This document shows positions 46,271 to 54,719 of a stretch of DNA of 64,000 nucleotides, one piece after another. Under the pieces are notes generated by a model that saw only the letters and a list, made by a program, of their open reading frames with translations, made no database searches and was not told the DNA's origin. The translations under genes were made by a program, and so were the position numbers. The DNA is from Paenibacillus sp. CF384 (GTDB lineage: Bacteria > Bacillota > Bacilli > Paenibacillales > Paenibacillaceae): assembly GCF_900106745.1 (NCBI RefSeq), contig NZ_FNNV01000006.1, positions 186,001 to 250,000 on the forward strand. Direction: 5' to 3'. Within the stretch, counting starts at the first letter, position 1. Every line of letters starts with the position of its first letter.

Positions 46271-47287
46271 TTAGTTGTGCATCGGACTTTCAATCGCCAC
46301 GGCATGAGCAATACAAGGGATCGATTCGCCTTGTTGGAACGACAGCGGCGAGAGCAATGCGCCGGTTGCGCAGACTAGAATCCGTTTCAATTCCCCCTGC
46401 TTCAAACGCTTGAGCAAATGACCGTAGGTCACTACCGCCGAGCAGCCGCAGCCGCTTCCGCCGGCCTGCACCTTTTGGTTCTGCACATCGTAGACCATCA
46501 AGCCGCAATCGCCAAAAACAGTATCTTCCATCGGGACGCCGTCCCGCTTCAGCAGATCCTTGGCGATGCCATGTCCGACCGTCGCCAGATCCCCGGTCAC
46601 GATCAAGTCATAATCCTTCGGCTGTCTGCCTGTATCGTTGAAATGGGCCTGCAGCGTGTCGACTGCAGCCGGAGCCATGGCCGCCCCCATGTTAAACGGA
46701 TCCGTAATACCCAGATCTACGATGCGTCCGATGGTCGCGCATTCCACGATCGGACCGTCGCCTGACGGGGCAACAACGACCGCCCCTGCCCCGGTTACGG
46801 TATATTGCGCCGTAGGCGGTTTCTGGGAGCCGTATTCCGTCGGATAACGGAATTGTTTCTCCGCCGTGCAGTTATGGCTGCAAGTACCTGCGAGCACGTA
46901 TTCGCCCGAGCCGGAATTGACGATTAGCGATGCTATGGCAAGCGATTCCATCGACGTTGAGCAAGCGCCGAATACACCGAGATATGGAGCGCCGATGGTT
47001 CTGGCCGCGAAGCTGTTGCTGATAATTTGGTTCATCAGATCGCCGCCGACGTAGAATTGCAGCTGCTGCTTGTTCACTTTGGCATATTTCAGCGCCATTT
47101 CGGACGCTTGCTCAAGTAAGAGGCGCTCCGCCTTCTCCCAGCTCTTCTGCTGCATATCGAGCTCGGGATGGACCAGATCGAAATCTGCTGCCAGCGGACC
47201 TTCTCCTTCGTCCGGACCGACGACCGTAGCAGCGCCGATTATGACCGGACGTTGATCAAACCACCATGTTTGTTTACCGCGTAGCAT
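46271..47287 (-). CDS. spoVAD: Stage V sporulation protein AD
   Basis: 338 residues with a thiolase-like fold: FGACSTSMESLAIA near 105, DFDLVHPELDMQQKSWEKAE (in part) and GGSGCGCSAVVTYGHLL near the end. SpoVAD sits on the outer face of the spore inner membrane and binds dipicolinic acid. It overlaps the 3' end of spoVAC by 14 bases. Confidence 0.97.
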   Translation of the reverse strand: MLRGKQTWWFDQRPVIIGAATVVGPDEGEGPLAADFDLVHPELDMQQKSWEKAERLLLEQASEMALKYAKVNKQQLQFYVGGDLMNQIISNSFAARTIGAPYLGVFGACSTSMESLAIASLIVNSGSGEYVLAGTCSHNCTAEKQFRYPTEYGSQKPPTAQYTVTGAGAVVVAPSGDGPIVECATIGRIVDLGITDPFNMGAAMAPAAVDTLQAHFNDTGRQPKDYDLIVTGDLATVGHGIAKDLLKRDGVPMEDTVFGDCGLMVYDVQNQKVQAGGSGCGCSAVVTYGHLLKRLKQGELKRILVCATGALLSPLSFQQGESIPCIAHAVAIESPMHN

Positions 47288-47741
47288 GGAAACTCCCCTC
47301 GATTCCGAACACTAAATAGACGACTCCGACAACAAATGCAGCAACGACGCCAAATACGATGACAGAGCCGGCCAGCTTGAACATGTTGGCGCCCACGCCG
47401 AGCACCAGTCCTTCGCTGCGGTGCTCGAGCGCCGCGGAGCACATCGAGTTCGCAAAGCCTGTAACGGGCACCGCCGTGCCTGCTCCTGCCCACTGCGCAA
47501 TCTTGTCGTATACGCCAAGACAGGTCAGAATGACAGAAATCAATATGAGCACGGCTACCGTCGGATTGCTGGCATCTTGTTTGGACATATGGAGTCCATA
47601 TATGAACGCTTCCGTTATGGCTTGTCCGAGTACACAGATGAAGCCGCCTACTATGAAGGCTCGAACGCAATTCGCCAGTACGGAACGTGCCGGCTCGCGT
47701 TTTTTGGCGTAGGCCTGGTATTCTTTGGGTGACATAGACAT
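47274..47741 (-). CDS. spoVAC: Stage V sporulation protein AC
   Basis: 155 residues with four or five membrane helices; NCVRAFIVGGFICVLGQAIT and AVPVTGFANSMCSAALEHRSEG (in part) are SpoVAC signatures. SpoVAC behaves as a mechanosensitive channel for dipicolinic acid release. The annotated ATG (47741) or the ATG at 47735 lacks a close Shine-Dalgarno. A good AAGGAGG lies about 45 bases upstream in the same open frame, which reads IATKSAGQGKYKK before the ATG and has no standard start codon, so the true start is uncertain. Confidence 0.93.
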   Translation of the reverse strand: MSMSPKEYQAYAKKREPARSVLANCVRAFIVGGFICVLGQAITEAFIYGLHMSKQDASNPTVAVLILISVILTCLGVYDKIAQWAGAGTAVPVTGFANSMCSAALEHRSEGLVLGVGANMFKLAGSVIVFGVVAAFVVGVVYLVFGIEGSFHATR

Positions 47742-47811
47742 TTTTTTGTATTTGCCTTGTCCTGCGCTTTTCGTTGCGATGATGGTTGCCTCCTTGGGTT
47801 CGTCTTTCTGG

Positions 47812-47840
47812 AGTATGTGTTAAATTGCCGTCTATTATGC
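47812..47840 (-). promoter_or_regulatory. Candidate sigma-G promoter of spoVAC-AD-AE
   Basis: Minus-strand -35 GCATA (47836-47840) and -10 CATACTC (47812-47818) separated by 18 bases closely match the forespore sigma-G pattern. This fits the known control of spoVA genes. Confidence 0.65.
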
Positions 47841-47934
47841 CGAATTTGGAAGGGGAGACAAGTAATCCGTCCCATGCAAATAAACCTTCGGTATGGCAAC
47901 CAAAGGTTTACACAGCAATGTCCGGAAGTGAAGC

Positions 47935-48030
47935 TTACAGAAACGCGATAAACAACAAAACGACCAGCAGCACGAACAGCACAAGCGCAAGCAGCATCGA
48001 GACTCTACGGGCATGTTGCTCCATTTGCAT
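47935..48030 (-). CDS. 31-residue single-span membrane peptide
   Basis: A very short gene: MQMEQHARRVSM followed by an almost pure hydrophobic helix (LLALVLFVLLVVLLFIAFL) and a stop. A positive N-terminus and a C-terminal membrane helix indicate an N-in small membrane protein. GAGGAG is about nine bases before the ATG at 48030. It lies between the LacI gene and the spoVA promoter on the same strand. Many spore-formers encode similar tiny membrane peptides made during sporulation; the function here is unknown. Confidence 0.6.
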   Translation of the reverse strand: MQMEQHARRVSMLLALVLFVLLVVLLFIAFL

Positions 48031-48122
48031 GTGGGGAGGCTCCTCTCCGCCTGAAACGGCTTCTGCGCTATCTTATGCGGGCTATTGCGGATACGAGATT
48101 TGTCCAGCCGTGAATAAATCGA

Positions 48123-49232
48123 TCAGCCTGAATTACGCACGACCAGTCTGGCCGAAAGGATGATTTTCTCCTGCTGCGCCTCGGACAGAGCAAGCTTACG
48201 TGCAAATTGCTCCACGGCTCGTATTCCCAGCCACTCCTTCGCCAGATCCACTGTCGTCAGCGGAATAACCGCATCCATCCCCGGAGCCGTATTATCAATC
48301 CCGATAACCCTCACTTTCGTCATGACACCTTTCTGATGCAGCAGCTGAAGCAGGTATAGCGCGATATCATCGTTGGCACAAATGTATCCATCCGGCAGTT
48401 CGTCAGGCTGATAAGGTCCGTCCTTTGCAACCGCCGTCACGTCGTCATACATCGCATCTAATCGCCGAATAAGCGCGGTTTGCCATGAACTCCACTGCGC
48501 GCTTCCATAGGGAACGGTCCATTTCTTCAATTGAGCGACTGTCTTCTCTCGTTCTCCACCTCGTCGTCCTTCTCTTGATTCATCCATTGCCAGCTTGCAT
48601 CCCCACCAACGCTCTCGGAAGCTTACGGCAAAGCTGTCACGACCGACAAAAACGATGGATTTGCAGCCTTGCGTGAGCAGATGATGGCAGGCCATTCGGC
48701 CCGCATCCGCATTCGCATTGAGCACAGCATCTGCTCCGATCAATGGCTCCTCGTGATCAGCCAGCACAATAGGAAGTCCAAGACGCTTCAGCTTGAGCAG
48801 CGTGTCCAGCGGGCATTTGCCGGCAATAATGAACCCTGACACCGTGCTGGCTGCCGCATGCTCAGACTCCCGTTCCGGCTCCAGCCAATCTTGGGCAGTC
48901 CGATTACCCGCCATTCCGAACGTAAAAAACTTCGGCGTCAGCCCATGCATCCGGCAGCCTGCCGCCAGCCCTTCTCTGACGCGCTGCCAGAAATGCGGCT
49001 CCTTCGCATGATGTTCATCTAAACCGATATGAACGATTCGTGCCCCGCGTACTTCATCTGCCGGCCCGGGTGGTACCGGACGCATCTTGTACCCCAGTGC
49101 GCCGGCCAGAGCTGTTACTTCCCTGCGGGTCGCCTCACTGACACCGGGTTTGCCTGCGAGTGCTTGGGAAACGGTATATTTGGACACACCTAACCGGTCG
49201 GCTAATTGCTGCATCGATATTTTCTGTGCCAC
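48123..49232 (-). CDS. LacI-family transcriptional regulator
   Basis: About 369 residues. The N-terminal helix-turn-helix (QQLADRLGVSKYTVSQALAGKPGVS) has the LacI fold although the hinge differs from standard LacI/GalR; the periplasmic-binding-like domain follows with GYICANDDIALYLLQLL and VIGIDNTAPG. The GTG at 49232 is chosen because AAGGGAG lies eight bases upstream; the TTG at 49250 lacks a site. Divergent from the large glycoside hydrolase gene, which it most likely controls in response to a sugar. Confidence 0.88.
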   Translation of the reverse strand: MAQKISMQQLADRLGVSKYTVSQALAGKPGVSEATRREVTALAGALGYKMRPVPPGPADEVRGARIVHIGLDEHHAKEPHFWQRVREGLAAGCRMHGLTPKFFTFGMAGNRTAQDWLEPERESEHAAASTVSGFIIAGKCPLDTLLKLKRLGLPIVLADHEEPLIGADAVLNANADAGRMACHHLLTQGCKSIVFVGRDSFAVSFRERWWGCKLAMDESREGRRGGEREKTVAQLKKWTVPYGSAQWSSWQTALIRRLDAMYDDVTAVAKDGPYQPDELPDGYICANDDIALYLLQLLHQKGVMTKVRVIGIDNTAPGMDAVIPLTTVDLAKEWLGIRAVEQFARKLALSEAQQEKIILSARLVVRNSG

Positions 49233-49276
49233 GGCTGCTTCTCCCTTCAAATTCGCAATAATTCCGATTGACTTTT

Positions 49277-49337
49277 CTTTAGTTTACCTCTAAAGTTGGC
49301 CCCGAATAAAGAGTGGTTCAACCTAACAAACCTAACA
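49277..49337. promoter_or_regulatory. Candidate operators between the LacI regulator and the glycoside hydrolase
   Basis: The divergent intergenic region holds an inverted repeat CTTTAG-N7-CTAAAG (49277-49295) and, 24 bases further, a perfect tandem duplication of AACCTAACA (49320-49337). Both are suitable places for a regulator to act on both genes. No convincing -35/-10 pair was fixed. Confidence 0.45.
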
Positions 49338-49383
49338 ATATGTGAACAAAGACGAACCCATAATGAGAGGCAGTGACACGAGA

Positions 49384-52300
49384 ATGAGCAGCACTATTTT
49401 GTTCTATGATGAAAGTTTCCCCTATACAGGAGATCGCCCGGATGCCGGGACGCTCGCGAAGCTGCGTGAAAGCTTCCAAATCGTAACCGCAGCTGAGCTT
49501 GCTGATAAGTTGCCAGGCGCTTCTACATATGTACATCTTCACGGTTCCTATTTCCCTAAATCAGCTTGGCCAGCCATTCTGGCGCATGCGAGTGGAGGTA
49601 AAGGGCTGCTCGTAGCAGGCGGCGCACCATTCAAAACTCCTGTATATGAAGAGAACGGCGAATGGCAATTCGAGCCGGATCAAACGGCTTATCACCAACA
49701 GCTGCATATCCATGAGGCTCTGCCGGTTACAGTCGATGGCGTTGCCAAACTGCAGCACTTCCGTGATATTCCTCTCTTCGCAGGCTATGAATCGTTATTT
49801 ACGATCGAGTCCACCTTCGGTCTTGCGCTGCATGTCACAAGAGCGGATGACGCACCGGGCGAAGGCGGCTCTGCCGGCCCCATCGACGCTCACATCTACC
49901 CGCTGCTTCGCGGGATCAGCGGAGACGGCCTTGCGCGTGAGCTGTCAGCGCCTGCTATCTTGCTTGAGCATACGAAAGGTCCTTTCAGCGGCGGCCGCTG
50001 GATTCTTATCAATCAGCCGCTGCGCAGCTCGTTCTGGTCGGGCAATGGCGCTGCCGCGCTCTCCGAGTGGGCGGACTTCACATCGCAAGGCGTTACAGAG
50101 TTATGGCTGAAGCCGAATTACGGCTCGTATGAGCTTGGCGAGCGTCCGGTCTTGATGTTGCAAGGTCAACAGCTGCAATTGGCTCGTGACGAGCGGACAA
50201 GCAATCACACGGCGGCAGCATGGTCGTTTACTATGCGCGTGCGCAAAGCAAACAGCAATACGGTCAGCGAGCCTACTCCTTCTTTTGTCTATGAGGAAGC
50301 GGATTTCACAGAAGTATGGCGCAGCGACGCAGAGCTTGCGATTGGTCGTGAGCTGAGCCTTAAGCGTATTGTATTGCCTTTTAACTTAGAAGCAGGCTTC
50401 TATATCGTAGAATGCGAGGCCGTTTCTCCTGAAGGCGAGCGTCGCTTGCTCCGCCAGGGCTTCTGGGGTATGGACGAGGAACTGCTCCACTCCGGAGAGA
50501 TGATTACGTGCGACCGGGACTATTTCTGGAAGAACGGCCGTCCGCTTCCGATTGTCGGCATGACTTACATGACGAGCGATGTGGCGCGTAAATATTTGTT
50601 CCTTCCGAATGCTGCTGTATGGGATCGCGACATGGCCCAAATGAAACGCGCGGGCATCAACTCCATTCGTACCGGCATCTGGACAGCGTATCGCAGTGTC
50701 ATGTTTGTAGACGGTCATCCTTATGAAGAAGTGCTGCGCGCGATCGATGCCTTCTTCCTAACCGCTAAGCGATATGACCTTGAAGTTACGTTCAACTTCT
50801 TCGCTTTCACGCCGGAAGCATGGGAAGGCGTTAACCCATACCTTGATCCGCGCAGCGTTGAAGCACAGAAGCGTTTCATCGCGGCTATCGTGTCCCGCCA
50901 TGCTGAATCCAAGCATGTCCATTGGGATTTGATCAATGAGCCATCCATGTTCGATCCGACACGAATCTTCTCCGGACCACGATCCGCTCACGATCAGTTC
51001 GAGAAGACACATTATGTCAAATGGCTGCAGGAGCGCCATGGCTCGATTCGCGTGCTTCAAGAGCGCTGGAATATGACGCCTTCGGAGCTGCCTTCCTTTG
51101 AATCTGTGAAGCTGCCGGAGCAGAGCGAAATCGCCTTCGGTACGACCAATACGCTGAAGAAACTCGGCGGTCCTTGGCTTGACTATACTTTGTTCACGAT
51201 GGATATGCATAACCGCTGGGCTTCCCAATTAGTTGCAACGATTCGTGCGATTCAGCCGAAGCAGCTGGTGACCGTCGGCCAGGATGAAGGGCTCGGAGCT
51301 CAGCGTCCATCGCCGTTCTTCTATGCGCAAGAGGTCGATTATACAACCGTTCACTCGTGGTGGCTGATGGACAATCTCGTGTGGGATGGTATTTTCGCCA
51401 AAGCACCGGATAAACCGAACCTGATTCAGGAAACCGGTATTATGTACGTAGAGACGCCTGACGGTCGTGCTAAGCGCAGCGAGGAAGAGCTTCGCAACAT
51501 TCTGGAGCGCAAATATGCGTATGCCTTCTCCACAGGCGGAGCAGGTGCGGTTCAGTGGATCTGGAACATTAATTTCTATATGAACAATATCAATGAATCC
51601 CATATCGGAGCGCTGCGCGCAGATGGCACGGAGAAGCCCGAAGCGAATGTATCGTATGATTTCGGCGCCTTCATGGAGCAAATTCGCGACTTGTTCGTGG
51701 ATCGCAAGCTGGAAGAGGTTGCGGTTATTTTCCCTTATTCCAACGACTTCTCGAACCGCAAGCTTGCCTATGGAGCAACCACTCGCGCGATTCGGACACT
51801 GTCCTACACGATGAATGTGCATGCCTTCGGCCTTGGCGAATATCAGTTGGATTCACTTGCAGTTACGAAGCCGAAGCTTATTATCGTGCCAAGTGCGCAT
51901 AACTTCAGCAGCCAAGCACTGGATCAGCTTCTCGCGCATGTGAAGACAAGTGGCGGTACGCTCCTCTTCACCGGTCCGCTTGGACTGGACGAGTACTGGC
52001 GCCCGGTTGAGCGTTTGACAGGCGAGCTGGGACAGAACGCAGTCAGCAATTTGCTTCGTGAAGAGCTGCTGGAGCTCGGCAACGGTGCGCTGCATCCGAT
52101 ATCTTTCGGCGGCGATCGCATCACGGACAGCAACAAAGGCGTACTCACTTCCGCGGATAAAGGCCCGGCTAAAATAACGGATATTGCGCTTGGCGCCGGC
52201 CGCCTGCTGTGGTGCCCGCTTCCGCTTGAGCTGAATGAACGCCTGGAGCCGCTGCAAGCGGTGTACGGCGCTGCATTGGCGCAAGCCGGCGTGGCTGATG

Positions 52301-52554
52301 AGCTCGAATGGCTGCATGGCGGGGAGCTGCCAGGCGTTTATGGCCGCAAGCTGGCCTTCGCTTCCGGCTCGCTTTATATCTTCGTATCGGAATTCGGCTG
52401 CGATACGGCTATTGAAGTGCGCGATCCGCAGACCGGTGCCGTGTACGCCTTTACACTTCCACAGGAGCGGACTGTGATGTTCGCTGCAGATGCTGCCGGC
52501 AAACTTCTTGCCGTATATCGTCCGCACGAAGTTCAAATCGACGTTTCCCTTTAA
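49384..52554 (+). CDS. Large clan GH-A glycoside hydrolase (GH42/GH5-like)
   Basis: About 1056 residues. The N-terminal ~330 residues are beta-rich (a glutamine amidotransferase-like or accessory domain). The TIM barrel (about 365-700) contains LPIVGMTYMTSD, GINSIRTGIWTAYRSVMF, the acid/base motif HWDLINEPS (Glu near 519) and the nucleophile motif IQETGIM (Glu near 683); this clan GH-A arrangement is that of beta-galactosidase-like and cellulase-like enzymes. The C-terminus has a beta-galactosidase-trimerisation-like domain (PKLIIVPSAHNF). No signal peptide, so it acts in the cytosol on imported oligosaccharide. ATG 49384 is favoured; GTG 49342 and ATG 49363 are alternatives. Exact family and substrate are uncertain. 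Confidence 0.8.
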   Translation: MSSTILFYDESFPYTGDRPDAGTLAKLRESFQIVTAAELADKLPGASTYVHLHGSYFPKSAWPAILAHASGGKGLLVAGGAPFKTPVYEENGEWQFEPDQTAYHQQLHIHEALPVTVDGVAKLQHFRDIPLFAGYESLFTIESTFGLALHVTRADDAPGEGGSAGPIDAHIYPLLRGISGDGLARELSAPAILLEHTKGPFSGGRWILINQPLRSSFWSGNGAAALSEWADFTSQGVTELWLKPNYGSYELGERPVLMLQGQQLQLARDERTSNHTAAAWSFTMRVRKANSNTVSEPTPSFVYEEADFTEVWRSDAELAIGRELSLKRIVLPFNLEAGFYIVECEAVSPEGERRLLRQGFWGMDEELLHSGEMITCDRDYFWKNGRPLPIVGMTYMTSDVARKYLFLPNAAVWDRDMAQMKRAGINSIRTGIWTAYRSVMFVDGHPYEEVLRAIDAFFLTAKRYDLEVTFNFFAFTPEAWEGVNPYLDPRSVEAQKRFIAAIVSRHAESKHVHWDLINEPSMFDPTRIFSGPRSAHDQFEKTHYVKWLQERHGSIRVLQERWNMTPSELPSFESVKLPEQSEIAFGTTNTLKKLGGPWLDYTLFTMDMHNRWASQLVATIRAIQPKQLVTVGQDEGLGAQRPSPFFYAQEVDYTTVHSWWLMDNLVWDGIFAKAPDKPNLIQETGIMYVETPDGRAKRSEEELRNILERKYAYAFSTGGAGAVQWIWNINFYMNNINESHIGALRADGTEKPEANVSYDFGAFMEQIRDLFVDRKLEEVAVIFPYSNDFSNRKLAYGATTRAIRTLSYTMNVHAFGLGEYQLDSLAVTKPKLIIVPSAHNFSSQALDQLLAHVKTSGGTLLFTGPLGLDEYWRPVERLTGELGQNAVSNLLREELLELGNGALHPISFGGDRITDSNKGVLTSADKGPAKITDIALGAGRLLWCPLPLELNERLEPLQAVYGAALAQAGVADELEWLHGGELPGVYGRKLAFASGSLYIFVSEFGCDTAIEVRDPQTGAVYAFTLPQERTVMFAADAAGKLLAVYRPHEVQIDVSL

Positions 52555-52569
52555 TTAGGAATGAAGGCT

Positions 52570-52620
52570 AAGACAAGCAGACCGGAGTACAACGAACTCC
52601 CTGCTTGTCTTTTCTTTTTG
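52570..52620 (+). terminator. Terminator of the glycoside hydrolase gene
   Basis: An 11-bp outer stem AAGACAAGCAG/CTGCTTGTCTT and inner GGAGT/ACTCC (52570-52611) followed by TTCTTTTTG. It lies 16 bases after the stop. Confidence 0.93.
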
Positions 52621-52731
52621 TCATGCCGCCTTCAAGGTCATGCTATAATGGTGAAATCGTATCATTCTTAGGCTTCGTCCCACCAAGAATGTAAGGTTGT
52701 GGAAACGAAGGTGCAGTTGGAGGAATCACGC

Positions 52732-53997
52732 ATGCATGTAGGCAAAATTATTAAATTTTATCGCGAACAAGCACGTATGACCCAAGAACAGCTTGGAAAA
52801 GGCATTTGCTCGGATACGCATATCAGTAAGATCGAACGCGGCTCGACGGACTTCTCACCCGAGGTTATTGCGCTTCTCACCGAACGTTTGAATATCTGCC
52901 TCGACAATGAGCTCATTAAACTAAACACGATTAAGAAGCGATTATTTGCCTGGCATGAGGCGATCGTAATGCTGCTGCTGGATGAAATGGAAACGATCAA
53001 GCTCGAGCTGGAGAATGAGCAGCTGATTCAAATATCGGATTACACCGCCTTATACCAGCTCATTCAGGCTCGTTATTATCTGGTTCATTCCCAATCGGAC
53101 CCTGCCTATGCCATCGTTCTGAAGATGCAGCGCAGCCATTCCAAACTCCCAACCTACGAGAGCAACCTGCTCCTTCACATCACGGGAATCTGCTATTTGG
53201 CCAGACAAGACTATCGATCTGCAATAGATACCTTGAAGCAAATTGACGATGAGGAATATAACAATCCGGAATATTACTATCATATGGCTGTGGCTTATCA
53301 TTGGATCGGATCACACATGATGGCCTATTATTACGGGGAGAAATCGCTTCGTTTCTTCAAAGACAGCCGGAACTTCGTGCGCACCATCGATGCAGAGATG
53401 CTGCTGCTGCTGCAAGTTGTGTTCGACGAGAATCGTAACCAAGCGGATATTATTGTGCGTTTCGAGAATTTGATCAAGTCCTGCGACATCTGCAACACGC
53501 CTGAGCGCAAGCGGATAGCGTTGCATAATCTAGCCTATGAATATCTGGAACAGAACAATTACGAGCTGGCAGCCAACAATTATCAAGCTTCGATGGCATT
53601 GAATAACCCGAAGACGATGCTGTACCTGCTCTCGCTCGAAGGTTATATCCGCTGTTCCCTGCAGGGGAAACTACTGAGCAAAGAAGAGCTGCTGCGAGTT
53701 ACGGAAGGCGGACTCCGTTCCGCCAAAGAAATTCATGACCACATGCTGCAAATTCGGTTTCAGCTCCTCCTCTATAAGATCGAAGAGCAGCACGAGCAAT
53801 ATTATAGTTATTTGCGCAACAGCGCGCTGTCCGTCATTCGTAATCATGGCGATGCGATGCTGGTAGAGAAGTGCGAGAAGGAATTATTCAACTATTATCT
53901 GTCAACCGGTCAACAGGAGCTGGCGCTGGAAACAGCCAGTTTCTTGATTAATAAAGGCAAGTCGCCGCTGAACAAAAAAGAGATGCTTCCCGGTTGA
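52732..53997 (+). CDS. XRE-family regulator with TPR domain (RRNPP-like)
   Basis: About 421 residues. An N-terminal helix-turn-helix (IKFYREQARMTQEQLGKGIC and SDTHISKIERGSTDFS, about 6-45) is followed by about 350 residues of tetratricopeptide-like helical repeats (YYHMAVAYHWIGSHMMAYYYGEKSLRFF, core only, and ALHNLAYEYLEQNNYELAANNY). This is the layout of PlcR/NprR/Rgg-type (RRNPP) regulators, which bind secreted oligopeptides. No short signal-peptide gene was found next to it, so the ligand may be encoded elsewhere or be absent. ATG 52732 follows TTGGAGG by eight bases; the frame from 52699 is rejected. Confidence 0.82.
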   Translation: MHVGKIIKFYREQARMTQEQLGKGICSDTHISKIERGSTDFSPEVIALLTERLNICLDNELIKLNTIKKRLFAWHEAIVMLLLDEMETIKLELENEQLIQISDYTALYQLIQARYYLVHSQSDPAYAIVLKMQRSHSKLPTYESNLLLHITGICYLARQDYRSAIDTLKQIDDEEYNNPEYYYHMAVAYHWIGSHMMAYYYGEKSLRFFKDSRNFVRTIDAEMLLLLQVVFDENRNQADIIVRFENLIKSCDICNTPERKRIALHNLAYEYLEQNNYELAANNYQASMALNNPKTMLYLLSLEGYIRCSLQGKLLSKEELLRVTEGGLRSAKEIHDHMLQIRFQLLLYKIEEQHEQYYSYLRNSALSVIRNHGDAMLVEKCEKELFNYYLSTGQQELALETASFLINKGKSPLNKKEMLPG

Positions 53998-54018
53998 TCC
54001 GGGAACCATCTCTTTTTT
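53974..54018. terminator. Bidirectional terminator between the TPR regulator and the nitroreductase
   Basis: AAAAAAGAGATG...CATCTCTTTTTT with an inner TTCCCGG/CCGGGAA stem (53974-54018). The regulator stop codon (53995-53997) lies in the loop. T tracts exist on both strands, so it can end both convergent genes. Confidence 0.93.
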
Positions 54019-54045
54019 GTTGTTCTCAGCCGGCTGCTGGTTAAC

Positions 54046-54618
54046 TTAGCCGTCAATCCAAGTCGTCTTGAGCTCAGCTGCTGCCCGCTTCGCTTGCGGC
54101 GCAGCCATATCCGGTACGCCGAGATAGATGAAGCCCAGCATCTTATCCTGCGGACGCAGGCCAAAGCTTTCGTTCATCAGCGGGTGGTAGCATGGCTCTC
54201 CACTGCGCCATACAGCACCAAGGCCGAGCGCGTGTATGGTAAGCAGCATGTTTTGGATGGCTGCATTTACGGCTCCGTATTCCTCGAGCTCGATAATATC
54301 GTGCCTCTCAGCAGGCGAGACGGCAACCGCGATAATGACTGGCGCGCGGAACGCTTTTTTGATGGCTGATTCTGCTTTGAGCGCATTCTCAGGTGATGCC
54401 GGATCTGCCTCGCCTGCAAGCGCAATACGCGCAAGCGCATCGCCGAGCTGCTTGCGTCCGTCGCCGCGAAGAACGAAGAACCGCCAAGGCTCTGTTAAGC
54501 GATGATTCGGCGCATATATGCCCGCTTCCAAGATCTGCTCGATAACCGCTTTGTCGATCGGCTCCTGCGTTACTTTGCCAATACTTCTTCTTGTTCGAAT
54601 TGCCTCGTGAATATTCAT
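54046..54618 (-). CDS. Nitroreductase family protein
   Basis: 190 residues. FMN-binding features: IRTRRSIGKVTQEPID, ILEAGIYAPNHRLTEPWRFFVL and the C-terminal GLGAVWRSGEPCYHP (FMN contact). The family reduces nitro compounds, quinones or flavins with NAD(P)H; the YdjA/YdgI-like length suggests a small dimeric enzyme. It stands alone with a terminator on its left and the tandem array on its right. Confidence 0.9.
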   Translation of the reverse strand: MNIHEAIRTRRSIGKVTQEPIDKAVIEQILEAGIYAPNHRLTEPWRFFVLRGDGRKQLGDALARIALAGEADPASPENALKAESAIKKAFRAPVIIAVAVSPAERHDIIELEEYGAVNAAIQNMLLTIHALGLGAVWRSGEPCYHPLMNESFGLRPQDKMLGFIYLGVPDMAAPQAKRAAAELKTTWIDG

Positions 54619-54719
54619 GGACCGTCTCCTATTCTAGTAAGTGATACTATAATCATAGCATATTTCGTCTCGGAATTTGATCCACGGATGCCATGCAAGA
54701 AGTTCCCAGCTGCAAGCGC

